A stretch of 64,000 nucleotides of DNA from Pelagibacteraceae bacterium AG-319-F18 (GTDB lineage Bacteria > Pseudomonadota > Alphaproteobacteria > Pelagibacterales > Pelagibacteraceae), in contig QBXA01000007.1 of assembly GCA_003283905.1 (NCBI GenBank), positions 1 through 64,000 on the forward strand, in the 5' to 3' direction. The notes beneath the pieces are model-generated. The model had not been told where the DNA came from, did not search any database, and saw nothing but the letters and a program-made list of their open reading frames with translations. How positions within the stretch are numbered: position 1 is the stretch's first letter; each line of letters begins with the position of its first letter. The position numbers were made by a program, and so were the translations under genes. Positions 35,565-45,919 of the stretch are shown piece after piece.

Positions 35565-36689
35565 TTATCTGTAATTTAATTCCATTACTTTTCGATGCTT
35601 GCTACCTTTGTACTTAGCAAGTGGTCGAATAAGTTTATTTGCAGCGTGTTGTTCCATGATATGAGCTGACCACCCAGTTATTCTTGAAATAACAAATATT
35701 GGTGTAAAGAAGTCAGTATCAAATCCCATTAAATGATAAGTAGGACCAGTAGGGTAATCTACATTCGGGTGAATATTTTTTTTCTTAATCATCACTTTTT
35801 CAACAATGTCATAGATCTTTTCAAAAGTTTTATCCTTCTTAATTTTAGCAACTTTTCTAAAGTATTCTCGCATAGTTGGAACTCTAGAATCTCCAGATTT
35901 ATAAACTCTGTGACCAAACCCCATCACCACATCCTTGTTTTTAAGAGCATTATTGATCCATTTTAGTGCATTTTCAGGTTTTTTAATTTTTCTCATCATG
36001 TGCATTACTTCTTCGTTAGCACCACCATGTAGAGGACCTTTTAAACTTGCTATAGCACCTGTGATAGCTCCATGAATATCTGACAAACTACTAGTGATAG
36101 TTCTTGCGGTAAAAGTTGAAACATTAAAGCTATGCTCGGCATATAAAATCAAAGATACATCAAATGCTTTTACAATTTCCTTTTGAGGAACTTTTCCAAA
36201 ACACATATAGAAAAAATTTTCAGCAAACGTTAATTCTTTTTTAGGTTTGATAATTTTTTTTCCGCTTCTAATTCTATAAAATGCAGCTAATGCTGTAGGA
36301 GTTTTTGCAAAAATCCTTAGAGCTTTTCTCATATTTGCTTCAGGTGAAGAGTCTGATGTTTCATTATCTTCTAAACCCATCACACTGACAGCTGTTCTTG
36401 CAACATCCATTGGGTGTGATTTTTTTGGCATATGTTTAATTATCTCATATAAATTTTTTGATAGCTCTCTGTTATTTTTTTCCTCTTTTTCAAATTGTTT
36501 TAATTGGATTGAGTTTGGAAGATCTTTATTTAAAATTAAGTAAGCAACTTCTTCAAATCTGCAATACTCACATAAATCTTGAGCTGCATAACCTCTATAA
36601 GTCAGAGAGTTTATTTCAGGCATTACTTTTGAAACTTCTGTTTCGTCAACTACTATTCCCAATAAACCTTTTTTAATTTCTTCACTCAT
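35565..36689 (-). CDS. prpC: 2-methylcitrate synthase (citrate synthase family)
   Basis: The 374-residue protein has the citrate synthase catalytic histidines in GPLHGGANEEVMHMM and GFGHRVYKSGDSRVPTM. The PTGPTYHLMGFDTDFFTP region carries the catalytic aspartate, and GWSAHIMEQ follows. The short N-terminus and its place after prpB indicate the propionyl-CoA-using enzyme of the methylcitrate cycle rather than GltA. Its ATG overlaps the prpB stop as TAATG. Confidence 0.9.
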   Translation of the reverse strand: MSEEIKKGLLGIVVDETEVSKVMPEINSLTYRGYAAQDLCEYCRFEEVAYLILNKDLPNSIQLKQFEKEEKNNRELSKNLYEIIKHMPKKSHPMDVARTAVSVMGLEDNETSDSSPEANMRKALRIFAKTPTALAAFYRIRSGKKIIKPKKELTFAENFFYMCFGKVPQKEIVKAFDVSLILYAEHSFNVSTFTARTITSSLSDIHGAITGAIASLKGPLHGGANEEVMHMMRKIKKPENALKWINNALKNKDVVMGFGHRVYKSGDSRVPTMREYFRKVAKIKKDKTFEKIYDIVEKVMIKKKNIHPNVDYPTGPTYHLMGFDTDFFTPIFVISRITGWSAHIMEQHAANKLIRPLAKYKGSKHRKVMELNYR

Positions 36690-37585
36690 TATTCATGTCC
36701 TTCCGAACTAAAGTTATAAATTTTTTCATCAAGTGAGTTGTACTTTTCGTACTCAACTAACTCATAAAGTCTTTTTCTGGTTTGCATTTTATCAATAATA
36801 TTGTTCTGATGTCCATTCGCATAAATGTCTCTTAATCCATCTTCTACATTTTTCATGGCTAATCTCTGCGTTGTAACTGGATAAATCACTATATTATATC
36901 CAAAATTCTCTAATTCTTTGTAGTTGAAAAGTTTTGATTTACCAAATTCGGTCATATTGGCTAATAAATAACAAGAAAGTTCTTTTCTTACTTTTTCAAA
37001 ATCTTTTTCGTCTTGTAGCGCTTCTGGAAAGATAATTTCAGCACCAGCATCAATATATGCTTTGCATCGATCAATCATTTTATCAATACCTTCAACACCT
37101 TTAGCATCAGATCTTGCAATTATTTTAAAATTACTATCTTTTTTAGCTGAAACACATTCTTTGATTTTATCTACCATTGCCTCTGTTGAAATTAATTCCT
37201 TATTGTCAAGATGACCGCATCTCTTCCTTTCAATTTGATCTTCTAAATGAACAGCTGCAATTCCAAACTCTTCAAAAGTCTCAATAGTTTCTTTACAAGA
37301 TTTAAATCCTGTATCTATATCTACAATAGTTGGTAAATTTGTAACTCTTGAAATTAAATAAGATCTAGTACTAACATCCTGTAATGTTGTTAAGCCAATG
37401 TCTGGAAAGCCAAGATCATTAGCCATAACACCACCCGATATATAAACTGCATCATAACCAATTTCTTCAATTAGTTTTGCTGTCAACGGATTATAGGCTC
37501 CTGGTACTCTTAATATTTTGTTTGATTTTAATTTATCAACAAAATCTATTCTTTTTTGACTTGGTTCTTTGTCAACAAAATGCAC
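36689..37585 (-). CDS. prpB: 2-methylisocitrate lyase
   Basis: The 298-residue isocitrate-lyase-superfamily TIM barrel has RVPGAYNPLTAKLIEEIGYD, TIVDIDTGFKS, HLEDQIERKRCGHLDNKE with the catalytic cysteine in RCGH, and IIARSDAKGVEGID. It cleaves 2-methylisocitrate to pyruvate and succinate. It starts at GTG 37585, overlapping the prpD stop as TAGTG, so translation is probably coupled. Confidence 0.93.
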   Translation of the reverse strand: MHFVDKEPSQKRIDFVDKLKSNKILRVPGAYNPLTAKLIEEIGYDAVYISGGVMANDLGFPDIGLTTLQDVSTRSYLISRVTNLPTIVDIDTGFKSCKETIETFEEFGIAAVHLEDQIERKRCGHLDNKELISTEAMVDKIKECVSAKKDSNFKIIARSDAKGVEGIDKMIDRCKAYIDAGAEIIFPEALQDEKDFEKVRKELSCYLLANMTEFGKSKLFNYKELENFGYNIVIYPVTTQRLAMKNVEDGLRDIYANGHQNNIIDKMQTRKRLYELVEYEKYNSLDEKIYNFSSEGHE

Positions 37586-39087
37586 TAAAATATTCCTTTT
37601 TTTAAATTTCTTTTTAAATTACTTTTTTTAATCTCTATATTTAATTTATCTAACTGACCTGATTTTAATTTTTTTAAATTTTGAACAGTATTTAAGAATC
37701 GATCACTTTCTTTTTTGCTAAGAATACCATCTGTCAAAGTTAAAAACTTGTTAATATAATTCTGTCTTTTAAATGGTCTAGCTCCATATGGGTGTGCATC
37801 AGCTCTATCAAGTTGTTCACTAATTTTTTTACCATTATTTAAAGTTACAATCACCTTTGCTCCAAAAGATTTTTTCATTGGATTTGGATCATGATATTTT
37901 TTAGTCCATTTTCTGTCTTCGTAAGTTGTAATTGATTTCCAGATTTTAATAGTACTTTTTTTATTTGCTCTAGTTTTTGTATAGGATTTTACATGATGCC
38001 AATCACCATCTTCTAATGCCACAGCAAAAATATACATAATGGAGTGATCAAGTGTTTCTCTGCTTGCGTTTGGATCCATTTTTTGAGGATCATTTGCTCC
38101 AGTTCCAATTACATAATGAGTGTGGTGACTTGTAAATATATCGATTTTTTTAATTTGGTTTAGATTAGGTATTTTAATTTTAAGTTTTTTAGCTAAATCA
38201 ATTAATGCTTGAGATTGATACTCAGCTGAATATTCTTTTGTGTAAGTCTCAAGGATTGCTTTTTTAGTCTCTCCTTTTTTAGGAAGGGGCACTTTATAAT
38301 TAGCCTTTTTTCCATCTAATATTCTCGCAATAACACTATCTTCACCTTCATATATTGGACTAGGTGCTCCTTCGCCTCTCATAACTCTATCAACTGCCTC
38401 AATAGCAAGTTTACCAGCATGTGCTGGAGCGTATGCTTTCCAACTTGAAATTTCACCTTTTCTAGATTGTCTTGTTGATATGGTTGTATGCAGAGCTTGT
38501 TGAACCGCTTGATAAATTGTTTTAGTGTTAAGTTTTAACATTGATCCTAAACCTGCGGCAACACTTGGTCCTAAATGAGCTATGTGATCTACTTTATGTT
38601 TGTGTAAACAAATTCCTTTAACTAGATTTACTTGAACTTCATAGGCTGTGATAATCCCACGTAATAAATCTATTCCACTTATTTTATTTTGTTGTGCAAC
38701 TGCCAAAAGGGGCGGGATATTATCTCCTGGGTGACTGTAGTCAGCCGCTAAGAAAGTATCATGAAAATCAAGTTCTCTAACAGCAGTTCCATTTGACCAT
38801 GCTGCCCACTCACAATCAAATTTAAGTTTTGAGTTTACACCAAATAAAGTTGCACCATTTTTTCTTGAATGTTTTAAAGTCATTTCTCTTGAAGAAACCA
38901 CAGGTCTTCTATTCAATGATGCAATTGCAACAGAAGCGTTGTCAATAATTCTATTGATTACCATTTCAATTGCTTCTTTATTAAGTTTTACATTATCGCT
39001 TGCAATTTCGGCTATCTTCCAAGCTAGTTGCTTTTTTTTAGGAAGGTTAATTTTAGACGGGTAAACTTTAACTGTATGTAATAACAA
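37585..39087 (-). CDS. prpD: 2-methylcitrate dehydratase (MmgE/PrpD family)
   Basis: The 500-residue MmgE/PrpD protein is first in the prpDBC run and should dehydrate 2-methylcitrate. Family stretches include [40 protein letters not shown] and [20 protein letters not shown]. Translation starts at TTG 39087: AAGGAG lies 5 bp before it (39093-39098), a stop bounds the frame just upstream, and no nearby ATG exists. No prpR-like regulator is adjacent. Confidence 0.92.
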   Translation of the reverse strand: MLLHTVKVYPSKINLPKKKQLAWKIAEIASDNVKLNKEAIEMVINRIIDNASVAIASLNRRPVVSSREMTLKHSRKNGATLFGVNSKLKFDCEWAAWSNGTAVRELDFHDTFLAADYSHPGDNIPPLLAVAQQNKISGIDLLRGIITAYEVQVNLVKGICLHKHKVDHIAHLGPSVAAGLGSMLKLNTKTIYQAVQQALHTTISTRQSRKGEISSWKAYAPAHAGKLAIEAVDRVMRGEGAPSPIYEGEDSVIARILDGKKANYKVPLPKKGETKKAILETYTKEYSAEYQSQALIDLAKKLKIKIPNLNQIKKIDIFTSHHTHYVIGTGANDPQKMDPNASRETLDHSIMYIFAVALEDGDWHHVKSYTKTRANKKSTIKIWKSITTYEDRKWTKKYHDPNPMKKSFGAKVIVTLNNGKKISEQLDRADAHPYGARPFKRQNYINKFLTLTDGILSKKESDRFLNTVQNLKKLKSGQLDKLNIEIKKSNLKRNLKKGIF

Positions 39088-39140
39088 AATAACTCCTTAA
39101 TAGTGATTTTGTTTTAATAGTTAAAAAAAATTAATCAATA

Positions 39141-39821
39141 TCAAAGATATTTTGTTATTATTTTTTCAAGACCAATAAAGTCTTTTATAAGGTGATTATG
39201 ATATATTTCAGTTGTATTTTTTTCTGTATATCCATTTTCTAATAAAATAAAAGGTATCTCTGCTGCTTTAGCAGCATTAGCATCAGTTTCACTGTCACCA
39301 ATCATTATTGATTTATTTTTGTCTCCATCTAATATTTCTATTATAGAAGTTAAGTGTCTTGGATCTGGCTTACAATATTCGAAAGTATTATAACCAGCGA
39401 CATATTCAAAGTAATCATATATTCCAATTTTTTTTAAAAGATCAACAGCAAGATACTCAGTTTTATTAGTGCAGATAGCCATAGATATATTTTTTTTTTT
39501 ACACCAATTTAAGAAATTCATAACTCCATTTATTAAAGTACTTTCTTTTAAAATATTTTTTCCATAAAAAGATATAAATTCATCTGTCATCTCATTTTTA
39601 ATTTTTTCATTAATTGATGTTAATTCTTTTTTGGCCTGACTCCTTAAGGATCTACCAATCATATCCCCAGCACCTTTGCCAACTGAGCTTTTTAAATCAT
39701 CTAAAGATTTGGTGGGGTATCCAAATTTTCTCATTACATGATTGTGAGCCAACATTAAATCTGGAGCTGTATCCACTAGAGTTCCATCTAAATCAAATAA
39801 AATTGTGAATTTCTGCTTCAT
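39141..39821 (-). CDS. gph: Phosphoglycolate phosphatase-like HAD hydrolase
   Basis: The 226-residue HAD phosphatase has the nucleophile motif LFDLDGTLVDTAPDLMLAHN, motif II MAICTNKTEYLAVDLLKKIG and the acidic motif SIMIGDSETDANAAKAAEIP. The cap domain lies at residues ~17-85. It would hydrolyse 2-phosphoglycolate, although relatives act on other small phosphates. It diverges from the glmU-like gene. Confidence 0.88.
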   Translation of the reverse strand: MKQKFTILFDLDGTLVDTAPDLMLAHNHVMRKFGYPTKSLDDLKSSVGKGAGDMIGRSLRSQAKKELTSINEKIKNEMTDEFISFYGKNILKESTLINGVMNFLNWCKKKNISMAICTNKTEYLAVDLLKKIGIYDYFEYVAGYNTFEYCKPDPRHLTSIIEILDGDKNKSIMIGDSETDANAAKAAEIPFILLENGYTEKNTTEIYHNHLIKDFIGLEKIITKYL

Positions 39822-39890
39822 TTTAAAAGTTTTTTAAAGAAATATTATGTGAATTAATTAAGACATATACTTAATATAAAGCATTTAAAA

Positions 39891-40508
39891 ATGAAAGAAT
39901 TAAATTTACAAAAATTTCAAAATAAACTTCGAAATAAATTTTTAAATCGTGGTATCAAAATGATGGGACCTGAAACAATTTTTTTTTCAAATGATACCAA
40001 AATCGGAAAAAATGTAACAATTGAACCTTATGTTGTTATAGGAAAAAATGTTAAGATAGGAAACAACGTTATAATAAAATCATTTTCACATTTGGAGTCT
40101 TGCAAAATAGAAAATAAGGTTGAGGTTGGACCTTATGCAAGAATAAGACCTAATACCATACTAAAAGAAGGATCTAAAATCGGAAATTTTGTTGAAGTAA
40201 AAAAAAGTACTGTTGGAAAAAAATCAAAAGTAAATCATTTATCTTATATTGGAGATAGTGAAATTGGCAAATCTGTAAATATTGGAGCTGGAACAATTAC
40301 TTGCAACTATGATGGAGCTAAAAAGAATAAAACAAAAATAAAAGATAACGTATTTATTGGTTCTAATTCTTCATTGGTTGCGCCAATCACAATAGATAAA
40401 CAAAGTGTAGTAGGCGCCGGATCTGTAATTACAAAAAATGTAGGAAAAAAATCTTTAGCACTTACAAGAGCAAAACAAACTGAATTAAAAAATTATAAAA
40501 GAAAATAA
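39891..40508 (+). CDS. Stand-alone GlmU acetyltransferase domain
   Basis: The 205-residue left-handed beta-helix protein corresponds to the C-terminal half of GlmU. It shows GPYARIRPNTILKEGSKIGN, FVEVKKSTVGKKSKVNHLSY, the active-site stretch IGAGTITCNYDGAKKNKTKI and VAPITIDKQSVVGAG. That half acetylates glucosamine-1-phosphate with acetyl-CoA. The N-terminal uridyltransferase domain of normal ~450-residue GlmU is absent, and the 69 bp upstream cannot encode it. glmS follows after 3 bp, so the unit makes GlcN-6-P and GlcNAc-1-P; UDP transfer must be done elsewhere. Confidence 0.88.
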   Translation: MKELNLQKFQNKLRNKFLNRGIKMMGPETIFFSNDTKIGKNVTIEPYVVIGKNVKIGNNVIIKSFSHLESCKIENKVEVGPYARIRPNTILKEGSKIGNFVEVKKSTVGKKSKVNHLSYIGDSEIGKSVNIGAGTITCNYDGAKKNKTKIKDNVFIGSNSSLVAPITIDKQSVVGAGSVITKNVGKKSLALTRAKQTELKNYKRK

Positions 40509-40511
40509 TAC

Positions 40512-42332
40512 ATGTGTGGAATAATAGGAATTTCTAGTAATAAATCTGTATCAGCAAACATTATAAATTCTCTAAAAAAATTAGAATACAGAGGATATGA
40601 TTCAGCTGGTATAGCTACATTGTCTGATGGTTTTATAAACGAAGTGAAATCTGAAGGAAGAGTAGAAAATTTAGAAAAGAATTTTGATTTAAAAATTTTA
40701 TCAGGAAATATTGGTATAGGACATGTAAGATGGGCAACACATGGAGTTCCAAACAGTTTAAATGCGCATCCACATTCGTCAGAAAATGTATCTGTTGTTC
40801 ATAATGGAATAATTGAAAATTCAACAATATTAAAAAAACATTTAATAAGCCAAGGACATATATTTAAATCACAAACAGATACTGAGGTTATTGTCCATTT
40901 AATTACTGAAAATTTAAAAACTTCAGAATTACAAGAAGCTATAACAAAAACTTTAAAACAACTTCACGGTAGTTTTGCACTAGGTGTTATTTTTAAAGAT
41001 ATTCCAGATTTAATAGTTGGTGCTAGACGTGGTTCACCTTTAGCAGTTGGTTATGGACCTAGTGAAAATTACTTAGGTTCAGATTCTTATGCTCTTAAGT
41101 CAATGACAAATAAAATTACTTATTTAGATGATGGTGAATTTTGTATTGTCAAAAAAGATGAGGTTGATTTTTTTAATGAAGAAGGAATAAAAATTAATAA
41201 AAAAGTTTTAGAACTTTCTTCTAATCAAGAAAATTATGATAAAGGTGATTTTAAACATTTTATGGCTAAAGAAATTGAAGAACAGCCTCGAACATTAAAA
41301 ACAGGTGTTAAAGAGTACGTGGATAACATTAATAATGATATCAATATTTATAATTTTCCTTGGCATATTGATGAAATTAAAACAATTACATTAATTGGAT
41401 GTGGTACTGCCTATCATTCGTGTTTAATGGCAAAATATTGGTTTGAAGAATTAACAACCTTGGAAGTTAATGTTGATATTGCTTCAGAATTTAGATATCG
41501 AAAAAATAGATTTAAAAATGATACTTTATACGTCTTTGTCTCGCAATCAGGAGAGACGGCAGATACTTATGCTGCCTTAGACTTATGCAATAAAAATAAA
41601 ATGAAAACTTGTGCGGTTGTAAACGTAATTGAAAGCTCAATTGCAAGAGACTCAAACTTTGTATTACCAATTCACTGTGGTCCTGAAATAGGAGTTGCTT
41701 CAACTAAAGCATTTTTAGGTCAAATTCTAGTGTTATATATTTTATCTTTAAAACTAGGCTCATTAAGAAAAGAAATTGAAAATGAATTTTATCAAGAAAA
41801 AATAAAAGATCTTAAAAATTTACCAAAATTAATTGAAGAAACATTGTTAATAGATAATGATATTCAGGCTATAGTTTCAACATTTAATGAAGCAAAAGGG
41901 TCAATGTTTTTAGGAAGAGGTTTTTCTTACCCAATAGCATTAGAAGGTGCTTTAAAACTTAAGGAGTTATCTTATGTTCATGCTGAAGGTTATCCTGCTG
42001 GAGAAATGAAGCATGGCCCTTTAGCGTTAATTGAAGAAGGTATGCCTGTTGTTGTTCTAGCACCTAGAGATAATTATTATAAAAAAACAATTTCAAATAT
42101 GCAGGAAGTAATAGCAAGAGGAGCTAAAGTTTTGTTAATAACGAACAAAAGTAAAGACGAAGTAGTTTCAGAAAATATTTGGCAAACCATTGAGGTTGAG
42201 ACCACAAATAATGACTTGTTACCTTTTCTTTTAACTATACCACTTCAAAAACTTGCTTATTACTCGGCACTTAAAAAGGGTTACGATATAGATAAACCAA
42301 GAAATTTGGCAAAATCTGTAACAGTTGAATAA
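40512..42332 (+). CDS. glmS: Glutamine-fructose-6-phosphate aminotransferase
   Basis: The 606-residue protein starts MCGIIGISSN, where Cys2 is the glutaminase nucleophile after Met removal. A GATase domain follows (IGHVRWATHGVPNSLNAHPH), then two SIS sugar-isomerase domains (TLIGCGTAYHSCLMAKYWFE, FVSQSGETADTYAAL, MFLGRGFSYPIALEGALKLK). It ends in KPRNLAKSVTVE, the canonical C-terminus. It makes glucosamine-6-phosphate for cell-wall and LPS precursors. No glmS ribozyme or obvious leader precedes it. Confidence 0.96.
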   Translation: MCGIIGISSNKSVSANIINSLKKLEYRGYDSAGIATLSDGFINEVKSEGRVENLEKNFDLKILSGNIGIGHVRWATHGVPNSLNAHPHSSENVSVVHNGIIENSTILKKHLISQGHIFKSQTDTEVIVHLITENLKTSELQEAITKTLKQLHGSFALGVIFKDIPDLIVGARRGSPLAVGYGPSENYLGSDSYALKSMTNKITYLDDGEFCIVKKDEVDFFNEEGIKINKKVLELSSNQENYDKGDFKHFMAKEIEEQPRTLKTGVKEYVDNINNDINIYNFPWHIDEIKTITLIGCGTAYHSCLMAKYWFEELTTLEVNVDIASEFRYRKNRFKNDTLYVFVSQSGETADTYAALDLCNKNKMKTCAVVNVIESSIARDSNFVLPIHCGPEIGVASTKAFLGQILVLYILSLKLGSLRKEIENEFYQEKIKDLKNLPKLIEETLLIDNDIQAIVSTFNEAKGSMFLGRGFSYPIALEGALKLKELSYVHAEGYPAGEMKHGPLALIEEGMPVVVLAPRDNYYKKTISNMQEVIARGAKVLLITNKSKDEVVSENIWQTIEVETTNNDLLPFLLTIPLQKLAYYSALKKGYDIDKPRNLAKSVTVE

Positions 42333-42367
42333 ACTTTAAACTCTGTTAAAACAATCACCAGTTGAAT

Positions 42368-43747
42368 ATGAAAAATTGGAAAAAAAATAGTTGGAGAAAG
42401 TATCCGGTTAAACACATACCCGAATATCCAGATAAGAAAGAATTGGATATGGTTTTGGATAAACTTGCTACATTCCCACCTTTAGTATTTGCAGGTGAAA
42501 CAAGACATTTAAAATCTCAACTTGCTGATGTTGTGGATGGAAAAGCTTTTTTACTTCAAGGCGGAGATTGTGCTGAAAGTTTTGTTGAATTTAACCCAGA
42601 CAATATTAGAGATACATTCAAGTTAATATTGCAAATGTCATTAGTCCTAACATACTCGGCTTCATTACCAGTCGTAAAAGTTGGAAGAATAGCAGGACAA
42701 TTCTCAAAACCAAGAAGTTCACCTGTTGAGTCAAAAAATGGAGAGGAACTTCCTAGCTATTTAGGAGACAATATTAATGGAATGGAATTTACTGAAAAAG
42801 CAAGAGTTCCAGATCCAAAAAGATTATTTAAAGCTTATTCTCAGTCAGTAGCAACATTAAATCTTATCAGAGCTTTTTGCCATGGTGGTTTTGCTGATCT
42901 ACAAAATGTCCATACTTGGAACCTTGGATTTATTAAAAATAGTCCTGAATTAAAAAGATTTAAAGAATTAGAAGATAGAATTGCTGATGCATTGGCATTT
43001 ATGAATGCTTGTGGAATTAATTCTGATTTTAATAGAAGATTAAAAACTGTTAATTTTTGGACTTCACATGAAGCATTATTATTACCGTTTGAAGAAACAA
43101 TGACACGAACAGACTCTACCACAGGTGAAAACCATGATACTTCGGCTCATTTTGTTTGGATTGGAGATAGAACTAGACAATTAGACGGTGGACATGTTGA
43201 GTTTTGTAGGGGGATTGAAAATCCTATTGGAATTAAATGTGGTCCAACCATAAAAACTGAAGATTTAATAAATCTTTGTAATAGAATTAATCCTAAAAAT
43301 GAAAAAGGTAAAATTACTTTAATTTCAAGATTTGGAGCTGACAATGTTTCAAAACATTTGCCGAAATTAATTAGAACAATTAAAAAAGAAGGTTTAAATG
43401 TTATTTGGTCGTGTGATCCTTGTCATGGAAACACAATTAAAGCTTCAACAGGATTTAAAACAAGACCTTTTAATAGTGTTTTAAAAGAAGTAAAAAATGT
43501 GTTTGCTTGCCATCAAAGCGAAGGTAGTTATGCAGGAGGTCTTCATATTGAGCTTACAGGTCAAAATGTTACCGAATGTATAGGTGGTGCTCAAAAAATA
43601 TCAGAAAAAGATTTATCTTCAAGATATCACACTCATTGTGATCCAAGATTAAATGCAAACCAAGCTTTAGAATTAGCTTTTTTAATTTCTGATGAAATTA
43701 AAAAGAATAGCTTGTATTCAAAAAATACAAATAGAGTAGCTTCTTAA
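42368..43747 (+). CDS. 3-deoxy-7-phosphoheptulonate synthase, class II
   Basis: Starting at ATG 42368 rather than the TTG two codons earlier gives 459 residues, the size of plant-like class II DAHP synthases. It has [16 protein letters not shown] with the metal-binding cysteine, [15 protein letters not shown], the [11 protein letters not shown] region, and [15 protein letters not shown] near the C-terminus. It condenses PEP and erythrose-4-phosphate, opening aromatic biosynthesis. Confidence 0.95.
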   Translation: MKNWKKNSWRKYPVKHIPEYPDKKELDMVLDKLATFPPLVFAGETRHLKSQLADVVDGKAFLLQGGDCAESFVEFNPDNIRDTFKLILQMSLVLTYSASLPVVKVGRIAGQFSKPRSSPVESKNGEELPSYLGDNINGMEFTEKARVPDPKRLFKAYSQSVATLNLIRAFCHGGFADLQNVHTWNLGFIKNSPELKRFKELEDRIADALAFMNACGINSDFNRRLKTVNFWTSHEALLLPFEETMTRTDSTTGENHDTSAHFVWIGDRTRQLDGGHVEFCRGIENPIGIKCGPTIKTEDLINLCNRINPKNEKGKITLISRFGADNVSKHLPKLIRTIKKEGLNVIWSCDPCHGNTIKASTGFKTRPFNSVLKEVKNVFACHQSEGSYAGGLHIELTGQNVTECIGGAQKISEKDLSSRYHTHCDPRLNANQALELAFLISDEIKKNSLYSKNTNRVAS

Positions 43748-43780
43748 GGCATTGTAAAAAATATCAACTGATAATACGTT

Positions 43781-44524
43781 ATGACTATGAAACCTTCTGA
43801 AAAAGTAAATTTTATATCTGATTGGATTAAAGACTATATAAACAATATGCCTAATAGAGCTCAGTCATTAGTTATAGGTATTTCAGGAGGAATTGACTCG
43901 TCTGTATCGAGCACTTTAAGTGCTATGACAGGTTTAAAAACAATTGTTTTATCTATGCCAATTAAACAAAAATCTCATCAACATGATTTAAGTCTTAAAC
44001 ATCAAGAATGGTTAGTAAAAAAATTTAAAAACGTTGAAGCTCAAACTATTAATTTAGATCAATTATTTTCAGCTTTTTCTTCGAGTTTATCAAAATTTTA
44101 CAATGAACATGGTATGGCAAATTCTAGAGCAAGATTAAGAATGACAACTCTTTATCAAGTTGCAGCAGCTAACAAAGGTATTGTGGTTGGAACTGGTAAT
44201 AAAGTTGAGGATTTTGGTGTAGGTTTTTATACAAAGTACGGTGATGGTGGAGTAGATATTTCTCCTATTGGTGATTGTAATAAAACAGAAGTTTGGGAAC
44301 TTGGAAAAGAACTCGGTGTTCTAAACGAAATAATTGAAGCAGCTCCAACTGATGGATTATGGGATGATGGCAGAACTGATGAAGGTCAATTAGGATTAAA
44401 ATATAATGAACTTGAAGAGGCTATGAATAATCCCAATTCACCAAATAGAGCTACATACGAAACTATAAGAAAACAAAATTTGCATAAAATGGCACCTATT
44501 CCTGTATGCAAAATTCCTAATTAA
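43781..44524 (+). CDS. nadE: NAD synthetase, ammonia-dependent type
   Basis: The 247-residue protein is the short NadE without an N-terminal glutaminase domain. The ATP pyrophosphatase P-loop is VIGISGGIDSSVSSTLSA, and GTGNKVEDFGVGFYTKYGDG with ISPIGDCNKTEVWELGKELG follow. It converts nicotinate adenine dinucleotide and ammonia to NAD. A second in-frame ATG lies two codons after the first. A 7-bp inverted repeat without a T-run lies at 44529-44546 after the gene. Confidence 0.93.
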   Translation: MTMKPSEKVNFISDWIKDYINNMPNRAQSLVIGISGGIDSSVSSTLSAMTGLKTIVLSMPIKQKSHQHDLSLKHQEWLVKKFKNVEAQTINLDQLFSAFSSSLSKFYNEHGMANSRARLRMTTLYQVAAANKGIVVGTGNKVEDFGVGFYTKYGDGGVDISPIGDCNKTEVWELGKELGVLNEIIEAAPTDGLWDDGRTDEGQLGLKYNELEEAMNNPNSPNRATYETIRKQNLHKMAPIPVCKIPN

Positions 44525-44569
44525 TCAAATAGATTAACAAATCTATGAATTAAGTATATTTCTAAAACA

Positions 44570-45919
44570 ATGAATAAAGATATTTTTTTAACAAATAATC
44601 TAAGTAACAAAAAAGAAAAATTTGTTCCAATAGATGAAAATAAAGTTGGCATGTATGTTTGTGGTCCAACGGTTTATGATGATCCACATATAGGAAATGC
44701 TAGACCGATAGTTATTTTTGATATTTTTTTTAAAATACTTAAAAGTAAATTTTCATCAGTTAATTATGTTAGAAATATTACTGATGTTGATGATAAAATA
44801 ATTAAATCATCAAACGAAAAAAATATTTCTATTTCAGATTTAACAGAAACAGTAATTAAAAGTTTTAATGAAGATTGTAATTATTTAAATTGTGAAAATC
44901 CATCACAACAACCTAAAGCTACAGAACATATTGATTTAATGATCGAAATGATTTCTGAATTAATTAAAAAAGATTTTGCTTATGAAAATAACGAACATGT
45001 TTATTTTGAAGTGAAAAAATTTGATGATTATGGTAAATTATCTAATAAAAAATTAGATGAATTAATTGCAGGATCTCGTATTGAAGTAAGTGTTAATAAA
45101 AAAAACTCAGAAGATTTTGTTTTGTGGAAACCTTCTTTAGAAAATGAACCATCTTGGGACTCACCTTGGGGCAAAGGAAGACCAGGTTGGCACTTAGAGT
45201 GCTCTGCAATGTCAAAAAAATTTTTGGGTAATGAATTTGATATTCATGGAGGAGGAATAGATTTAATTTTTCCACATCACGAAAATGAAATAGCTCAATC
45301 AAGATGTGCAAATGACACCAAAGTTTTTGCAAATTATTGGTTACATAATGCTTTTGTTACTATGTCTAATGAGAAAATGGCAAAATCTCAGGGAAATATT
45401 CTAAAAATAAAAGATTTTAGAAATAAAGTTAGCGGACAAGTTTTAAGATTAGCTTTAATTAGCGCTCATTACAGACAACCTTTAGATTGGAATGACAAGT
45501 TATTAGAGGATTGTCAAAACACCATTGATAAATGGTATAATGTTTATCTACCATCTAATAGAGATTTAGATGATGAAATAATTCAACCTTTATATGATGA
45601 TATCAATACTCCAGGTTATATTGCAAATTTACATAAGCTTTATGAAAAAGCTAACAAAGGTAACGACGAAGAAAAGAAAATTTTTAATTCAGCATGTAAT
45701 TTTATTGGTTTGCTTAATGAAACTAAAGAAGAATGGTTAAATCACAAAAAAGAAAAAGTAGATATTACCGTGGAAAAAATTAACAACAAGATAGAGCTTA
45801 GAAATAAAGCTAGATTGAACAAAGATTTTAAAGAAGCTGATAATATTAGAGATTATCTTTTGGATAAAGGTGTTTTAATAGAAGATAAAGATGGTAAAAC
45901 GATTTGGAAATTTAAATGA
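44570..45919 (+). CDS. cysS: Cysteinyl-tRNA synthetase
   Basis: The 449-residue class I synthetase has the zinc cysteine and HIGH motif in VCGPTVYDDPHIGNARP and WHLECSAM for the next zinc ligand. The zinc histidine region is HGGGIDLIFPHHENE, and the KMSKS loop is written KMAKSQGN. It charges tRNA-Cys. Its stop overlaps the cimA start as ATGA. Confidence 0.96.
   Translation: MNKDIFLTNNLSNKKEKFVPIDENKVGMYVCGPTVYDDPHIGNARPIVIFDIFFKILKSKFSSVNYVRNITDVDDKIIKSSNEKNISISDLTETVIKSFNEDCNYLNCENPSQQPKATEHIDLMIEMISELIKKDFAYENNEHVYFEVKKFDDYGKLSNKKLDELIAGSRIEVSVNKKNSEDFVLWKPSLENEPSWDSPWGKGRPGWHLECSAMSKKFLGNEFDIHGGGIDLIFPHHENEIAQSRCANDTKVFANYWLHNAFVTMSNEKMAKSQGNILKIKDFRNKVSGQVLRLALISAHYRQPLDWNDKLLEDCQNTIDKWYNVYLPSNRDLDDEIIQPLYDDINTPGYIANLHKLYEKANKGNDEEKKIFNSACNFIGLLNETKEEWLNHKKEKVDITVEKINNKIELRNKARLNKDFKEADNIRDYLLDKGVLIEDKDGKTIWKFK

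Noticed and set aside
40509-40511. glmS ribozyme or riboswitch upstream of glmS
   Set aside because: Only 3 bp separate glmS from the preceding gene, leaving no room for such an element.
44529-44546. Inverted repeat after nadE as a terminator
   Set aside because: The 7-bp stem is almost all A/T and no T-run follows, so it is too weak to call.
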